DNA from: a bacterium
GTDB lineage: Bacteria; Sumerlaeota; Sumerlaeia; SLMS01; JAHLLQ01
Assembly (NCBI GenBank): GCA_020444065.1
Contig: JAHLLQ010000012.1
Location: 1 to 61,143, forward strand
DNA length: 61,143 nucleotides
Direction of reading: 5' to 3'
Part shown: piece after piece, positions 44,268 to 52,608 of the stretch
Layout: the number at the start of each line of letters is the position of its first letter
Position numbering within the stretch: the first letter of the stretch is position 1
Notes under the pieces: generated by a model
What the model was told of the DNA's origin: nothing
The model's database searches: none
The model's input: only the letters and a program-made list of their open reading frames with translations
Position numbers and translations under genes: made by a program

Positions 44268-45398
44268 CTATTCCCGATCGTCGATCAACCCCCTGTAACG
44301 AACGAATACGGCCTCAATCTGCGCCTGTATCCTCACCATTTGCGGCGCCGTTATGGAATAGAGCCTCGCGGCGGAGGTCTTCTTCTGCACGATTGAAAGA
44401 AGCCCCTGGTTGCTCCTCCATGCGGCGAGTTCCTGCTCCAGCAGTTGACGCCTCGTCCCGTCTTGGGCGTTGGGGATTCGGACTTCTTCGAGAATCGCAA
44501 TCTGAGCCTCAGACGCCGCATCCATCCAATCACGACCGGTCGCATCCTCGGGGACTTCGATATCAATGCCTTGCTCGCGAGCGGCCCGGACGAGTGCGAC
44601 TGGGTCGAATATCGAAGGATCATACGCCTTGTCGAATCGGATTCCCTGCAATGGCTCCCAGTTCTCGTGCAGGACTTGATACACGCCAGCACGCAATTGG
44701 GGATCATCCGTCTCTTCAAGAATGTATTCGGCAGTATCGAGTCCCCAGTCCAGAATCGTAGAGCCGCAGAGCTTCTCGATGAGGGAAGAGAAAGGGCGAC
44801 ACCTGGCGCTGCGGAACAACACATGAAGTTCAGCCAGCGTGTCCTCTCGATTTCCATCCTGGAATTCCGCGAGGACGCGAGCTTGCTGAGCCTTCGCCGA
44901 CCCTTGAATGGCAATCTGGAATTGGACGAGATCGCTCTGGGACTGGTGTGCGGCGACATTTGGCCGGTCTGCAGTCCAGACTCCCAGAAGGTAGTCCGGT
45001 TGCTGGATCGTCTCGACGAAGCAAAGCCGCGCGGGTTCCCAGCACTCCAACGTGCTGGCGGGAATGGCGGCCCCAAGATCGGTATTCAGAGCGGCGCCCA
45101 GTTCTTCCATGCTCTCCACAGCAGCCTGCCGATTCATGGCTTCCCATTGCATCCGGAACTTGTCGACGCACGCCAGGGTTTCTTCCGAGAAGCTCGATGG
45201 GACGAGTGCGGAGTCCGGGACATTGGCAGGCTCATTCATCCAGCGCCCGAAGGACGTCTGCTGAGATTGCGACAGATTGGCCAAAGCTCGGGACTGGGCA
45301 TACATGAGGAGCCCTGTGACCAGGCCAATGACGAGCAGAATGATCCCAACGGGAATCAGTATCCCGAGCAAAATCAGCTTTCGGCGGCTTCTCGGCAT
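44268..45398 (-). CDS. Membrane-anchored protein of unknown function
   Basis: I do not recognise this 376-residue protein. It has a basic start (MPRSRRK), one strong membrane helix (about 8-33), and an extracytoplasmic remainder that is mainly helical, with many Gln, Ala and Glu residues (QSRALANLSQSQQTSFGRWM, EAMNRQAAVESMEELGAAL, RRQLLEQELAAWRSNQGLL). No enzyme motif is visible; four or five scattered Cys do not form a clear pattern. It starts at ATG 45398, upstream of the prepilin gene on the same strand, with a 147-base gap holding a weak hairpin and a palindrome. A pilus-related role is possible only by position. It is probably a lineage-specific protein. Confidence 0.7.
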   Translation of the reverse strand: MPRSRRKLILLGILIPVGIILLVIGLVTGLLMYAQSRALANLSQSQQTSFGRWMNEPANVPDSALVPSSFSEETLACVDKFRMQWEAMNRQAAVESMEELGAALNTDLGAAIPASTLECWEPARLCFVETIQQPDYLLGVWTADRPNVAAHQSQSDLVQFQIAIQGSAKAQQARVLAEFQDGNREDTLAELHVLFRSARCRPFSSLIEKLCGSTILDWGLDTAEYILEETDDPQLRAGVYQVLHENWEPLQGIRFDKAYDPSIFDPVALVRAAREQGIDIEVPEDATGRDWMDAASEAQIAILEEVRIPNAQDGTRRQLLEQELAAWRSNQGLLSIVQKKTSAARLYSITAPQMVRIQAQIEAVFVRYRGLIDDRE

Positions 45399-45458
45399 TT
45401 CGCTCCCTCACGAGTGAATGTTTGTAGCATCCCTACTGAGAAGCGCCAAAGGTATTCA

Positions 45459-45487
45459 TTGAGAGGTGCAACCTTTTTTGCCATGAT
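45459..45487 (+). promoter_or_regulatory. Sigma-70-type promoter for the nusA leader
   Basis: TTGAGA (45459-45464, five of six consensus bases) and CATGAT (45482-45487, four of six) lie 17 bases apart. A start near 45494 would give a leader of about 145 bases, which includes the hairpins at 45515 and 45561. Confidence 0.45.
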
Positions 45488-45514
45488 GGCGCTGATTTTG
45501 CTTGAATCGGCGGC

Positions 45515-45531
45515 GAGGGTGACTCACCCTC
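45515..45531 (+). promoter_or_regulatory. Palindromic GAGGGTGA-C-TCACCCTC in the nusA leader
   Basis: Two perfect 8-base arms around a single base lie 30 bases ahead of the leader terminator. It could be a protein-binding site or part of an alternative fold; as RNA the one-base loop would have to open. Confidence 0.35.
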
Positions 45532-45560
45532 CCAATCACTCTTCTGCGAAGGTTTCGGAA

Positions 45561-45591
45561 GGTGGGTCGCGTTGTCGACCCGCCTTTTTTT
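45561..45591 (+). terminator. Intrinsic terminator inside the nusA leader (candidate attenuator)
   Basis: GGTGGGTCG (45561-45569) and CGACCCGCC (45576-45584) form a 9-bp stem with one G-T pair, followed by seven T. It ends 46 bases before the nusA start. No plus-strand gene lies upstream that it could serve, so it should act on nusA's own transcript. Confidence 0.7.
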
Positions 45592-45637
45592 GTCGATTGC
45601 CGGGGATGGAGAGGAACTCGAAAGGGAGCACACGATC

Positions 45638-47176
45638 GTGGCAAAGAAGAAGAAACAAGAAATTCGGCGGCTCAATGTGAAGCCGCTCATCAAGCAGATC
45701 TCGAAGGAAAAGGAGCTGGAACCGGACATCATCAAGTTCGCCATTGAATCGGCGATTCTGTCCGCCGCCAGCAAGCGCGCCAACACGTTCTCCGATCCCC
45801 GCCCTGATCTGGACATCGAGTCCGGCGACATGCGCATCTGGGTGAAGAAGAAAGTTGTGGTGAGCGTTGACGATCCGCGACACGAAATCGATATTCTCTC
45901 CGCCAAGGGCCTCAACCCCGCCAATATGCTGGGCGACGAAGTCGAAGTCGAGATCGACCCGGAAGAATTCGGTCGTATCGCCGCGCAGTCCGTCCGCCAG
46001 GGCATCCTGCAGCGTCTGCGTGACGCAGAGCGCGATCGCATTTACAACGACTACAAGGACAAGATCGGTCAGGTCGTCACCGGTATCGTGCAGCGCTACG
46101 AGCGCCGCGATGGCATCGTTGCACTCGGCAAAGTCGAATGCCTCCTTCCATCCCAGGAAATCCCGATGGGGGTTCGCTATCGTTACGGCGATCGCATCCG
46201 CTGTCTGATCATCGACGTGCGCCGCACGCCGAAAGGCCCGCAGGTCATTCTGTCGCGTACGCGTTCGGAACTCGTGAAGCAGCTCTTCGCGATGGAAGTC
46301 CCGGAAATCAGCGACGGCACCGTGAAGATCGTGGAAATCGCCCGTGAGCCTGGCGTGCGTACGAAGATCGCCGTCAACAGCATGGACCCGAACGTCGATC
46401 CCGTCGGTGCGTGCGTTGGCATGAAGGGCTCGCGCGTTCAGATGATCGTGCGCGAACTGGACAACGAGAAGGTCGACATTGTGCCGTACTCGCCGATCTC
46501 CGAAACGTTTATCAGTTCCGCTCTGAATCCGGCCCGTATCATCAGCATCAAGCTGAACGAAGTCGAGCGACGCGCGGAAGTCGTCGTCGATAGCGAGACG
46601 CTGGCAAAGGCAATCGGCAAGCGCGGCCAGAACGCGAAGCTGGCGGCAAAGCTGACCGGCTGGAAGATCGATATCTCTGGCCAGGAAGACGAAGCCGAAC
46701 TGGCTCGCCTGGAAAGCATTTCTCTCCAGTACCTCGAGGACTTCCTGTCGCAGATCGAAGGCCTCTCGCAGTTCAGCCGCGAAGCCTTGGCACGCAGCGA
46801 ATCTTACAACTCGGTCGAGAAACTGGCCGAGATCGAGCCACAGCAGCTCGTCAGCTTCACCGGCGACGATCTGGAGCTTGCCGAAGAAATCGTCGAAGGC
46901 GCCCGGGAGTACCTGGATGGCCTCGAAGAAATGACGGCCGACTCGGAAGCGGGCCTCAGCGAAGAGCTGAAGAAGCGCCTGAACGAGGTCAGCACCCTGG
47001 CCGATCGACTGGCGGGCAAAGAAGTCATCTCGGTCACGCCGGATGATGTCAGCGAACCACCGGCAGTAGGCGCCGATTCTGAAGAGGCACCTGCAGAAGA
47101 GGCCTCAGCGGAGGAAGCTCCAGCGGAAGAAGCTGCTGCTGAAGAGCCTTCCGAAGAACCTAAGACCGAAGGGTAA
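45638..47176 (+). CDS. nusA: Transcription termination/antitermination factor NusA
   Basis: NusA binds RNA polymerase and nascent RNA, promoting pausing and hairpin termination. The 512-residue product has the N-terminal polymerase-binding domain, an S1 domain (about 130-200: GQVVTGIVQRYERRDGIVAL), and two KH domains with GMKGSRVQMI and GKRGQNAKLAAKL. A helix-hairpin-helix-like region and about 45 residues of Ala/Glu repeats form the end. I start it at GTG 45638, nine bases after GGAG, giving AKKKKQEIRRLN; the upstream frame from 45572 crosses the leader terminator and is not coding. rimP and infB, its usual partners, are absent here. A terminator follows it. Confidence 0.96.
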   Translation: MAKKKKQEIRRLNVKPLIKQISKEKELEPDIIKFAIESAILSAASKRANTFSDPRPDLDIESGDMRIWVKKKVVVSVDDPRHEIDILSAKGLNPANMLGDEVEVEIDPEEFGRIAAQSVRQGILQRLRDAERDRIYNDYKDKIGQVVTGIVQRYERRDGIVALGKVECLLPSQEIPMGVRYRYGDRIRCLIIDVRRTPKGPQVILSRTRSELVKQLFAMEVPEISDGTVKIVEIAREPGVRTKIAVNSMDPNVDPVGACVGMKGSRVQMIVRELDNEKVDIVPYSPISETFISSALNPARIISIKLNEVERRAEVVVDSETLAKAIGKRGQNAKLAAKLTGWKIDISGQEDEAELARLESISLQYLEDFLSQIEGLSQFSREALARSESYNSVEKLAEIEPQQLVSFTGDDLELAEEIVEGAREYLDGLEEMTADSEAGLSEELKKRLNEVSTLADRLAGKEVISVTPDDVSEPPAVGADSEEAPAEEASAEEAPAEEAAAEEPSEEPKTEG

Positions 47177-47185
47177 TCAGACCAA

Positions 47186-47223
47186 CAGGCCGGTCCGCTC
47201 CGTCGGATCGGCCTGCTTCTTTG
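47186..47223 (+). terminator. Intrinsic terminator after nusA
   Basis: CAGGCCGGTCCG (47186-47197) pairs with CGGATCGGCCTG (47204-47215), with one G-T pair and a six-base loop, followed by CTTCTTTG. The next gene begins about 20 bases later. Confidence 0.75.
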
Positions 47224-47244
47224 CAGGGACCGTTGGGGGAATCT

Positions 47245-48069
47245 GTGTCGCACCCGTTTCAAACTCCCGAAGAACTCGTCAAGTTCATCGAGACGCGTCT
47301 TGAGCGAGGCGAACTCGACGCCGCGATCGAATCGGTCGCCGATGTCGACTCGCGATTTCCGGACAGCGCCCTGGCACATCACGTCGCCGGGCTTGTTCAC
47401 GAACGCGCTTACATCGAGTGGAATGCCAGAGGCGAGACGCCGGAGTTGAGCCTCTACGAAGAGGCCGAACGGCAGTATCGCATCGCCCTTGAACTCGAAG
47501 AACACGACGAGTTTCTCCATCTGGAGCGGCTGTACGCGTGCCTCTTCGTCTTGGGCACTCAGCACAACGACGCCGATCGGCTGCGTGAGGCGCAGGCCGC
47601 GGCGCTGCGATTGCTCGACACCGAAGATCGCGAAATTGAAGCGATCTACAGCCGAGAGTCCGCGATCGTCACAGCAGCGTTGGCTCGGACGGCGAACGAT
47701 CCGGCGGAATGGGACCGTGCGGAACAACTCTTCAATGAAGCGATCGAACCTGTGTCTGGGCGGGAAGTGTTTTTCTTCTACTACTACCGTGGCCTCACCA
47801 CGCGGGAACTGGCCCAACGCGAGCAGGATCAGGAGCGCTTTCGCAAAGCAGCCGGGTATTTCCGCCAGGCAGGAGCCCAAGGAACAAACCGCGCCCTGGA
47901 GTTCCTGATGGCCGATTGTCTCGTACAATTGGAAGAGCCCACGAAGGAAGAGCAGCAGGGGGCGGAGAACCTGGTCGGGGTACTGATGGACATTAATCCG
48001 GCGGATCCCCTCATCGAGTCCTTGCATAAGCGCTGGGAAATCCGCAAAAAACTGCTGGAAGGTAACTGA
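47245..48069 (+). CDS. TPR-type helical repeat protein
   Basis: The 274-residue product is all helical with TPR-like pairs (ETRLERGELDAAIESVADVD, EEAERQYRIALELEEHD, AEQLFNEAIEPVSG, KAAGYFRQAGAQGTNRALEF). It has no signal peptide, so it is probably a cytoplasmic scaffold; no partner can be named. GTG 47245 follows GGGGGA; TTG 47221 or 47233 in the same frame are less likely. It ends 17 bases before trpG/pabA and may share its transcript. Eight consecutive aromatic and hydrophobic residues (VFFFYYYR) in one helix are notable. Confidence 0.75.
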   Translation: MSHPFQTPEELVKFIETRLERGELDAAIESVADVDSRFPDSALAHHVAGLVHERAYIEWNARGETPELSLYEEAERQYRIALELEEHDEFLHLERLYACLFVLGTQHNDADRLREAQAAALRLLDTEDREIEAIYSRESAIVTAALARTANDPAEWDRAEQLFNEAIEPVSGREVFFFYYYRGLTTRELAQREQDQERFRKAAGYFRQAGAQGTNRALEFLMADCLVQLEEPTKEEQQGAENLVGVLMDINPADPLIESLHKRWEIRKKLLEGN

Positions 48070-48086
48070 CGCGCGAGGCGCCGCCA

Positions 48087-48671
48087 ATGATTCTGGTCAT
48101 CGACAACTACGATTCGTTTACATACAACCTGGTTCAATACCTGGGTGAGTTGGGGGCGACGCTGCACGTCGTGCGCAACGATCGCGTCGATGATGCGCTG
48201 ATGAAGCGTCTTCAGCCGGATCACATCGTCATCTCGCCGGGACCGGGCACCCCCGACGAGGCGGGGCTTTCCTGCCACGTTCTGACAGAGTACTCGCAGC
48301 ACATCCCGACCCTGGGCGTCTGCCTGGGGCACCAGTGCATCGGCCAGGTGTTCGGCGGACGCGTCGTTCGCGCGCCCCGTTTAATGCACGGCAAGACGAG
48401 CCAGATCCGCCACGACGACACGGGCGTTCTGGAAGGTCTGCCCAATCCGTTCACGGCGACCCGCTATCATTCGCTGATCATCGAGGACGGCTCTCTGCCG
48501 AAGTCCGTCGAAGTACTTGCCCGTGCCGAGGATGATGACGCCATCATGGCGGTTCGCCACACGGTCTTCCCCATCCACGGCGTTCAGTTCCACCCGGAAT
48601 CGATCCTGACCGGTGACGGGAAGAAGATCCTGAAGAACTTCCTGGAGATTCCGTCGCGGATATCTCTCTAG
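48087..48671 (+). CDS. Anthranilate/aminodeoxychorismate synthase glutaminase subunit
   Basis: This class I glutamine amidotransferase supplies ammonia to TrpE or PabB. The 194-residue product shows ILVIDNYDSFTYNLVQYLGE, ISPGPGTPDEAG, the nucleophile Cys79 in GVCLGHQCIGQVFGG, and VQFHPESILT with the catalytic His and Glu. Length and motifs are standard for TrpG/PabA, and many bacteria use one protein for both pathways. No trpE or pabB is nearby to decide. It overlaps the convergent gluQ gene by four bases at their 3' ends. Confidence 0.93.
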   Translation: MILVIDNYDSFTYNLVQYLGELGATLHVVRNDRVDDALMKRLQPDHIVISPGPGTPDEAGLSCHVLTEYSQHIPTLGVCLGHQCIGQVFGGRVVRAPRLMHGKTSQIRHDDTGVLEGLPNPFTATRYHSLIIEDGSLPKSVEVLARAEDDDAIMAVRHTVFPIHGVQFHPESILTGDGKKILKNFLEIPSRISL

Positions 48672-49636
48672 CGTTTTTCTGCAAATGACTGAAGGACAGC
48701 CTTGCTGAAGGTCACGGGTTCACGTGGCACGCGATCGAGGTCGAATCGCGCCGTGAGTTGATCCATCGTCACGCGCTCCCCCACTTCGCATTGCCCGAGC
48801 GTATGTGCCAGATAGCTGCGGATTGCCGCGGCATCGTATCCGCCATTCAAGAACGCAGTGAGGTCATCATCACCGGAACGCTTTGAGAGGCGACGGCCGT
48901 CTTCGCCGAGCATCAACGGAATGTGCAGGTACTGTGGGATTGGCAAATCCAAGCAATGAAGCACCCATGCCTGGCGCGCTCCGGAATCGAGCAGATCGTC
49001 GCCGCGGAGAACCTCCGTCACGCCGGAGCGAGAATCGTCGACTGCGCAGGCGAGTTGATATGCGAACAGCCCGTCGCCGCGCTTGATAACGAAGTCTCCG
49101 CAAATGCGCTGCAAGTTGACGATCAACTCGCCAACGAAGAGGTCGCTATATGGGAAGTCGGAGTCTTCGACGCGAAGCCGGTAGGAGTGCTGCAAACCAT
49201 CAACGATGCGCTCATTTGCTTCGTCGTTACTCAGCTTGCTGCATGTCCCCGGATAGCCAATGATACCGTCCTCAGAGTGTGGCGCTGAGAGCGCGAGTTG
49301 GATGTCTTTGCGGCTGCAGAAGCAGGGATAGGCCCACCCCGCCGCGATGAGCTTTTCAAGAGCTTCAGCATATAGATTGGATCGTTCCGATTGGCGGAGT
49401 GGCTCTTCGTCCCAGTCGATTCCGAGTCCGCGAAGATCTTCAAGCTGTTGTTGCTCGGCGCCTTCGCGCACCCGTGGCGCATCCAGGTCCTCGACTCGCA
49501 GCAGGAATTGGCCGCCGCGCGATCGCGTGTAAGCATACGCAGCCAGGGCCGTGCGCAGGTTGCCTAAATGCAGCGCGCCCGTTGGGCTCGGTGCATACCG
49601 GCCAACGGGGCGCTGATCAGACTTCTCGGACAACAT
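48668..49636 (-). CDS. gluQ: Glutamyl-Q tRNA(Asp) synthetase
   Basis: GluQ-RS attaches glutamate to queuosine in the anticodon of tRNA-Asp. The 322-residue product has the catalytic domain of glutamyl-tRNA synthetase but lacks an anticodon-binding domain. It shows YAPSPTGALHLGN (HIGH-like, residues 14-26), RVEDLDAPRV, a zinc-type CFC with a downstream YPGTC, and GRRLSKRSGD (KMSKS-like). The truncated architecture and the Cys cluster separate it from GltX. ATG 49636 fits. It is the last gene of a leftward set after leuB, six bases away, so cotranscription is likely. Confidence 0.93.
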   Translation of the reverse strand: MLSEKSDQRPVGRYAPSPTGALHLGNLRTALAAYAYTRSRGGQFLLRVEDLDAPRVREGAEQQQLEDLRGLGIDWDEEPLRQSERSNLYAEALEKLIAAGWAYPCFCSRKDIQLALSAPHSEDGIIGYPGTCSKLSNDEANERIVDGLQHSYRLRVEDSDFPYSDLFVGELIVNLQRICGDFVIKRGDGLFAYQLACAVDDSRSGVTEVLRGDDLLDSGARQAWVLHCLDLPIPQYLHIPLMLGEDGRRLSKRSGDDDLTAFLNGGYDAAAIRSYLAHTLGQCEVGERVTMDQLTARFDLDRVPREPVTFSKAVLQSFAEKR

Positions 49637-49642
49637 GAACGA

Positions 49643-50710
49643 TCACTTTCCGCCGGCAACGATCTCCGCCACGCGGTCGCCGACATCGGTCGTCCCGCAA
49701 TTCATCTCGCCAATGTTCAGTCCGGGCAACTCGCCGGCCACTTGCGCAACGGCGGACTCGATTGCAGTGGCGGCGTCGTCTTCACGCAAATGCCGCAGCA
49801 TCATCGCACCAGCGTTGATGCAGGCAAGCGGGTTGATCACATTCTGACCGGTGAATTGCGGAGCCGAACCGCCGACCGGCTCGAACATTGAAACGCCTTC
49901 CGGATTGATGTTGCCGGAAGCGGCAATTCCAAGACCACCCTGAATGATTCCGCCAATGTCCGTAATAATGTCGCCGAACATGTTGTCGGTTACGATGGTG
50001 TCGTAGACTTCGGGCGACTGCACCATGTACATGCAGCAGGCATCCACGTGGTGATAGCCACGCTTCACATCGGCGTAATCCTTCGCGCCCATCTCGTTGA
50101 AGGCGCGCTCCCACATCTCAAAAGCGAATGTCAGCACGTTGGTCTTTCCGACAAGATGCAACTGCTTGCGCGAGCGCGTCTTTGCCAGATCGAACGCGTA
50201 GCGCAAACAACGATCGGCGCCCTTGCGCGTATTGATGGATTCCTGCACGGCCACTTCGTCCGGCGTGCCCTTCTTCAGAAAACCGCCGGCTCCTGCGTAG
50301 AGCCCTTCGGTGTTCTCGCGCACGACGACGAAGTCGATGTCCTTGCCCGTCTTGCCCGCCAGCGGCGTTTTGACGCCATCGTACAGTTTGACCGGACGAA
50401 GGTTGATGTACTGGTCCAGTTCAAAACGAAGCCGCAGCAGAATGCCGCGCTCCAGAATACCGGGCTTCACATCCGGGTGACCGATCGCAGATAGGTAGAT
50501 CCCGTCCATCTGCTTGAATTCTTCCAGAACGGAATCCGGTAGGGTCTCGCCGGTGCGCAGGTAGCGCTCTCCGCCCAGATCATAATCGGTCAGGTTCGTT
50601 CCAAAGCCGAATCGTTCGCCTGCGACCTTCAGGACCTTCAAACCTTCGGCCATGACTTCCGGCCCGGTTCCGTCGCCGTGCAGGACGGCGATATTGTGTG
50701 TCTTTCCCAT
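49643..50710 (-). CDS. leuB: 3-Isopropylmalate dehydrogenase-like enzyme
   Basis: LeuB oxidatively decarboxylates 3-isopropylmalate in leucine synthesis. The 355-residue product has the beta-decarboxylating dehydrogenase features: VLHGDGTGPEVM, LERGILLRLRFELDQYINLR with substrate-binding arginines, VVVRENTEGLYAG, the VGKTNVL segment, and YDTIVTDNMFGDIITD with the metal-binding Asp residues, then EPVGGSAPQFTG. The LERGILLRLRFELD segment resembles actinobacterial LeuB; tartrate or homoisocitrate dehydrogenase is a less likely reading. leuA, leuC and leuD are not in view. ATG 50710 follows AGGAA. Cytoplasmic. Confidence 0.85.
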   Translation of the reverse strand: MGKTHNIAVLHGDGTGPEVMAEGLKVLKVAGERFGFGTNLTDYDLGGERYLRTGETLPDSVLEEFKQMDGIYLSAIGHPDVKPGILERGILLRLRFELDQYINLRPVKLYDGVKTPLAGKTGKDIDFVVVRENTEGLYAGAGGFLKKGTPDEVAVQESINTRKGADRCLRYAFDLAKTRSRKQLHLVGKTNVLTFAFEMWERAFNEMGAKDYADVKRGYHHVDACCMYMVQSPEVYDTIVTDNMFGDIITDIGGIIQGGLGIAASGNINPEGVSMFEPVGGSAPQFTGQNVINPLACINAGAMMLRHLREDDAATAIESAVAQVAGELPGLNIGEMNCGTTDVGDRVAEIVAGGK

Positions 50711-50749
50711 GTCGATTCCTCGTATCAGTTCATTCCATTCGTGCGGTTC

Positions 50750-51832
50750 TTAGCTGCCGCGCCTCAGCCGCGTCAATCGCCGGCGCGCACTGTGACTCAA
50801 CCACCAAAGGGGCCGCCATGGCTCGCCGCGATCCGCTCGCTCCAGTCGCATCCGCAAACCGGCCAGAAGCAGTTCGTCCGGCCCGACGCCACGGAGCGCC
50901 TCGCCCAGGCGCAGTTCCCGTGCGAGATTCCGGTGCAGTTCGTGGACGATGTCAACCCAGCCACGGACTTTCCACGGACCATGACGCAAAACACCGCGCA
51001 ATCGGCTCGGAGGCATGAAGTTCAGGTCCTCTTCGAGGATTCGCTGAACGTGATGCGCCTGCAGCGGCTCGCCCGGCGCCCACTCGCGCCCCTCCCCCGC
51101 TTCGCGAACGACGATCTCAGCGAGTTCTGCGGGTCTCCACAGAAGATGCCCCCAAGGCACTGGAAAGATATCGTCCAGGTGATGCCCCATCGCGGAGAAA
51201 TACAACGGCTCGGTTACTGCGTAATACATCCCACCGAGACGCAATGCACGCGCGCATTCAGCGAAGTGCTCTGCCGTTCCGCGAATGTGCTCGAGGCAAT
51301 TGACCGTATAGAGGAAGTCCTGGCTGCCCGTCGCGACGGGCAATGCTTCTGCCCAGGCTTCGGCAAAAGTGAGATTCGGGGGAAATGTAATGGCGGTCAG
51401 ATTGCCTTCATCGTCGCGATCGAAGCGAAGCGAGTCCTTCAGCAAAGGCTCTCTCTCCGCAAGGCGATACAGCGTATATATATTGCCGATGTTGTGCGGC
51501 GTGGATCCACGCCAGGAAGGTTCAATACCGAGTACGGACTCTGCCCTGCGGGCAGCAACCAGAGCGGCCACCCACCCCATGCCGGCTCCGATCTCTGTCG
51601 CACAGAATCCGGCAGGCAATGTATCGATGATGGGTGCGAGTTCGTCGTGGAACAACTGCGCCTGCCAATGCCCTGTGTGAGCAGCCGCCATGACTTGCGC
51701 GGTCGATTCAGCAGAAGCTTCACGGCGATGCCGCAGTTCGTTGCGCGCAAATGTCAAGGCGGCCTGGCGCGCATGCTCGAGCGCGCGAGAGTTGCGCCAT
51801 AGTCCACTTGGATCGGGAAGTGCAGCCGTCAT
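50750..51832 (-). CDS. SAM-dependent methyltransferase-like protein
   Basis: The 360-residue product has a Rossmann methyltransferase core: motif I CATEIGAGMGWVAALVAAR (about 78-95), an acidic residue after strand 2 (VLGIEPSW), and FLYTVNCLEHIRGTAEHFAECAR, which fits the usual LEH motif. Flanking N- and C-terminal helical regions of about 70 and 120 residues are not recognised. ATG 51832 overlaps the TGA of the upstream membrane-protein gene (ATGA), proving close coupling; the longer frame from 52189 runs through that gene and is a shadow. The substrate is unknown; the partner with CxxC pairs is the best lead. Confidence 0.82.
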   Translation of the reverse strand: MTAALPDPSGLWRNSRALEHARQAALTFARNELRHRREASAESTAQVMAAAHTGHWQAQLFHDELAPIIDTLPAGFCATEIGAGMGWVAALVAARRAESVLGIEPSWRGSTPHNIGNIYTLYRLAEREPLLKDSLRFDRDDEGNLTAITFPPNLTFAEAWAEALPVATGSQDFLYTVNCLEHIRGTAEHFAECARALRLGGMYYAVTEPLYFSAMGHHLDDIFPVPWGHLLWRPAELAEIVVREAGEGREWAPGEPLQAHHVQRILEEDLNFMPPSRLRGVLRHGPWKVRGWVDIVHELHRNLARELRLGEALRGVGPDELLLAGLRMRLERADRGEPWRPLWWLSHSARRRLTRLRRGS

Positions 51833-52584
51833 TCGTCGGGGTTCTGGCGCTCCGGATGTCCCCACCAACTGCGAGGCTGGTTCTTTCCTTCGGGATACTT
51901 CTCGGCCATCAGCTTCGTGACGTCGGCCATCTTGCTCGCGGGGGACGCCCAACGATCGATATCTGGGAAATCGAGGCGGCAGTTCTCGCACTTCTTGTTC
52001 GAGTAGAATCGAATCGGGCACCAGAAGCTCTCGACATTGCGAAGCATCTCCGCCCCGAGAGAATACACCCCGGTCATCCAATCGCAGTACAAACACCAGA
52101 CCAGATCGTGCCCGACAAGTCCCTCGAATTTCTGGCGAGAGATATTCACCCATTCCGCCTGGCGATAGCGCGGAAACCCAAGGACCCAAATCAGGCCCTG
52201 GTAGGTCGTGATCTCTGCCAGACGAATCGACAGGAAGACCGGCAAAGCCGGAATGGTCAACCAGAGCCCAATGTGATTGCGAACCGGGCCGACAACCTGA
52301 TCGAGGACTCGTCGGATCTTCGGTCCATCTTCATGCCCTGAGGCTTTCGTGTGGACAATGCAGAAGACCTGGAGCGCAATGAACTGTCCCACGAGACAGC
52401 CCCAGAAGCCACCCCATCCCCACTTCGCGCCGGCGTAGAACCAGGGCACCCAGGTCAGCAGGCTGACGAGAATATCCAGGAGCGGAGCGCGCGTCGCCGC
52501 CTCTGTCAGGCGAGTCAGGCGCACACACAGAGCGATCACTAGAATCTCGTAAATCAGGATCTTCACGATGGCGGCGAAGAACAT
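51829..52584 (-). CDS. Membrane protein with two CxxC pairs, unknown function
   Basis: I do not recognise this 251-residue protein. The first 125 residues hold three or four membrane helices (MFFAAIVKILIYEILVIALC, LLTWVPWFYAGAKWGWGGFW, then IGLWLTIPALPVFLSIRLAE). The rest is cytoplasmic or periplasmic and carries WCLYCDWMTG and KCENCRLDFPD, a likely zinc site or redox pair, followed by a helical end (MADVTKLMAEKYPEGKNQ). ATG 52584 begins 24 bases after ribE, and its stop overlaps the methyltransferase start. The layout suggests a joint function with the methyltransferase, but nothing more specific can be supported. Confidence 0.72.
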   Translation of the reverse strand: MFFAAIVKILIYEILVIALCVRLTRLTEAATRAPLLDILVSLLTWVPWFYAGAKWGWGGFWGCLVGQFIALQVFCIVHTKASGHEDGPKIRRVLDQVVGPVRNHIGLWLTIPALPVFLSIRLAEITTYQGLIWVLGFPRYRQAEWVNISRQKFEGLVGHDLVWCLYCDWMTGVYSLGAEMLRNVESFWCPIRFYSNKKCENCRLDFPDIDRWASPASKMADVTKLMAEKYPEGKNQPRSWWGHPERQNPDE

Positions 52585-52608
52585 GACGGGCTCCTTGTGG
52601 GTGTGAGT

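Noticed and set aside
51833-52189. N-terminal extension of the methyltransferase to 52189
   Set aside because: It would run through the upstream membrane-protein gene; the ATGA overlap at 51829-51832 gives the natural start.
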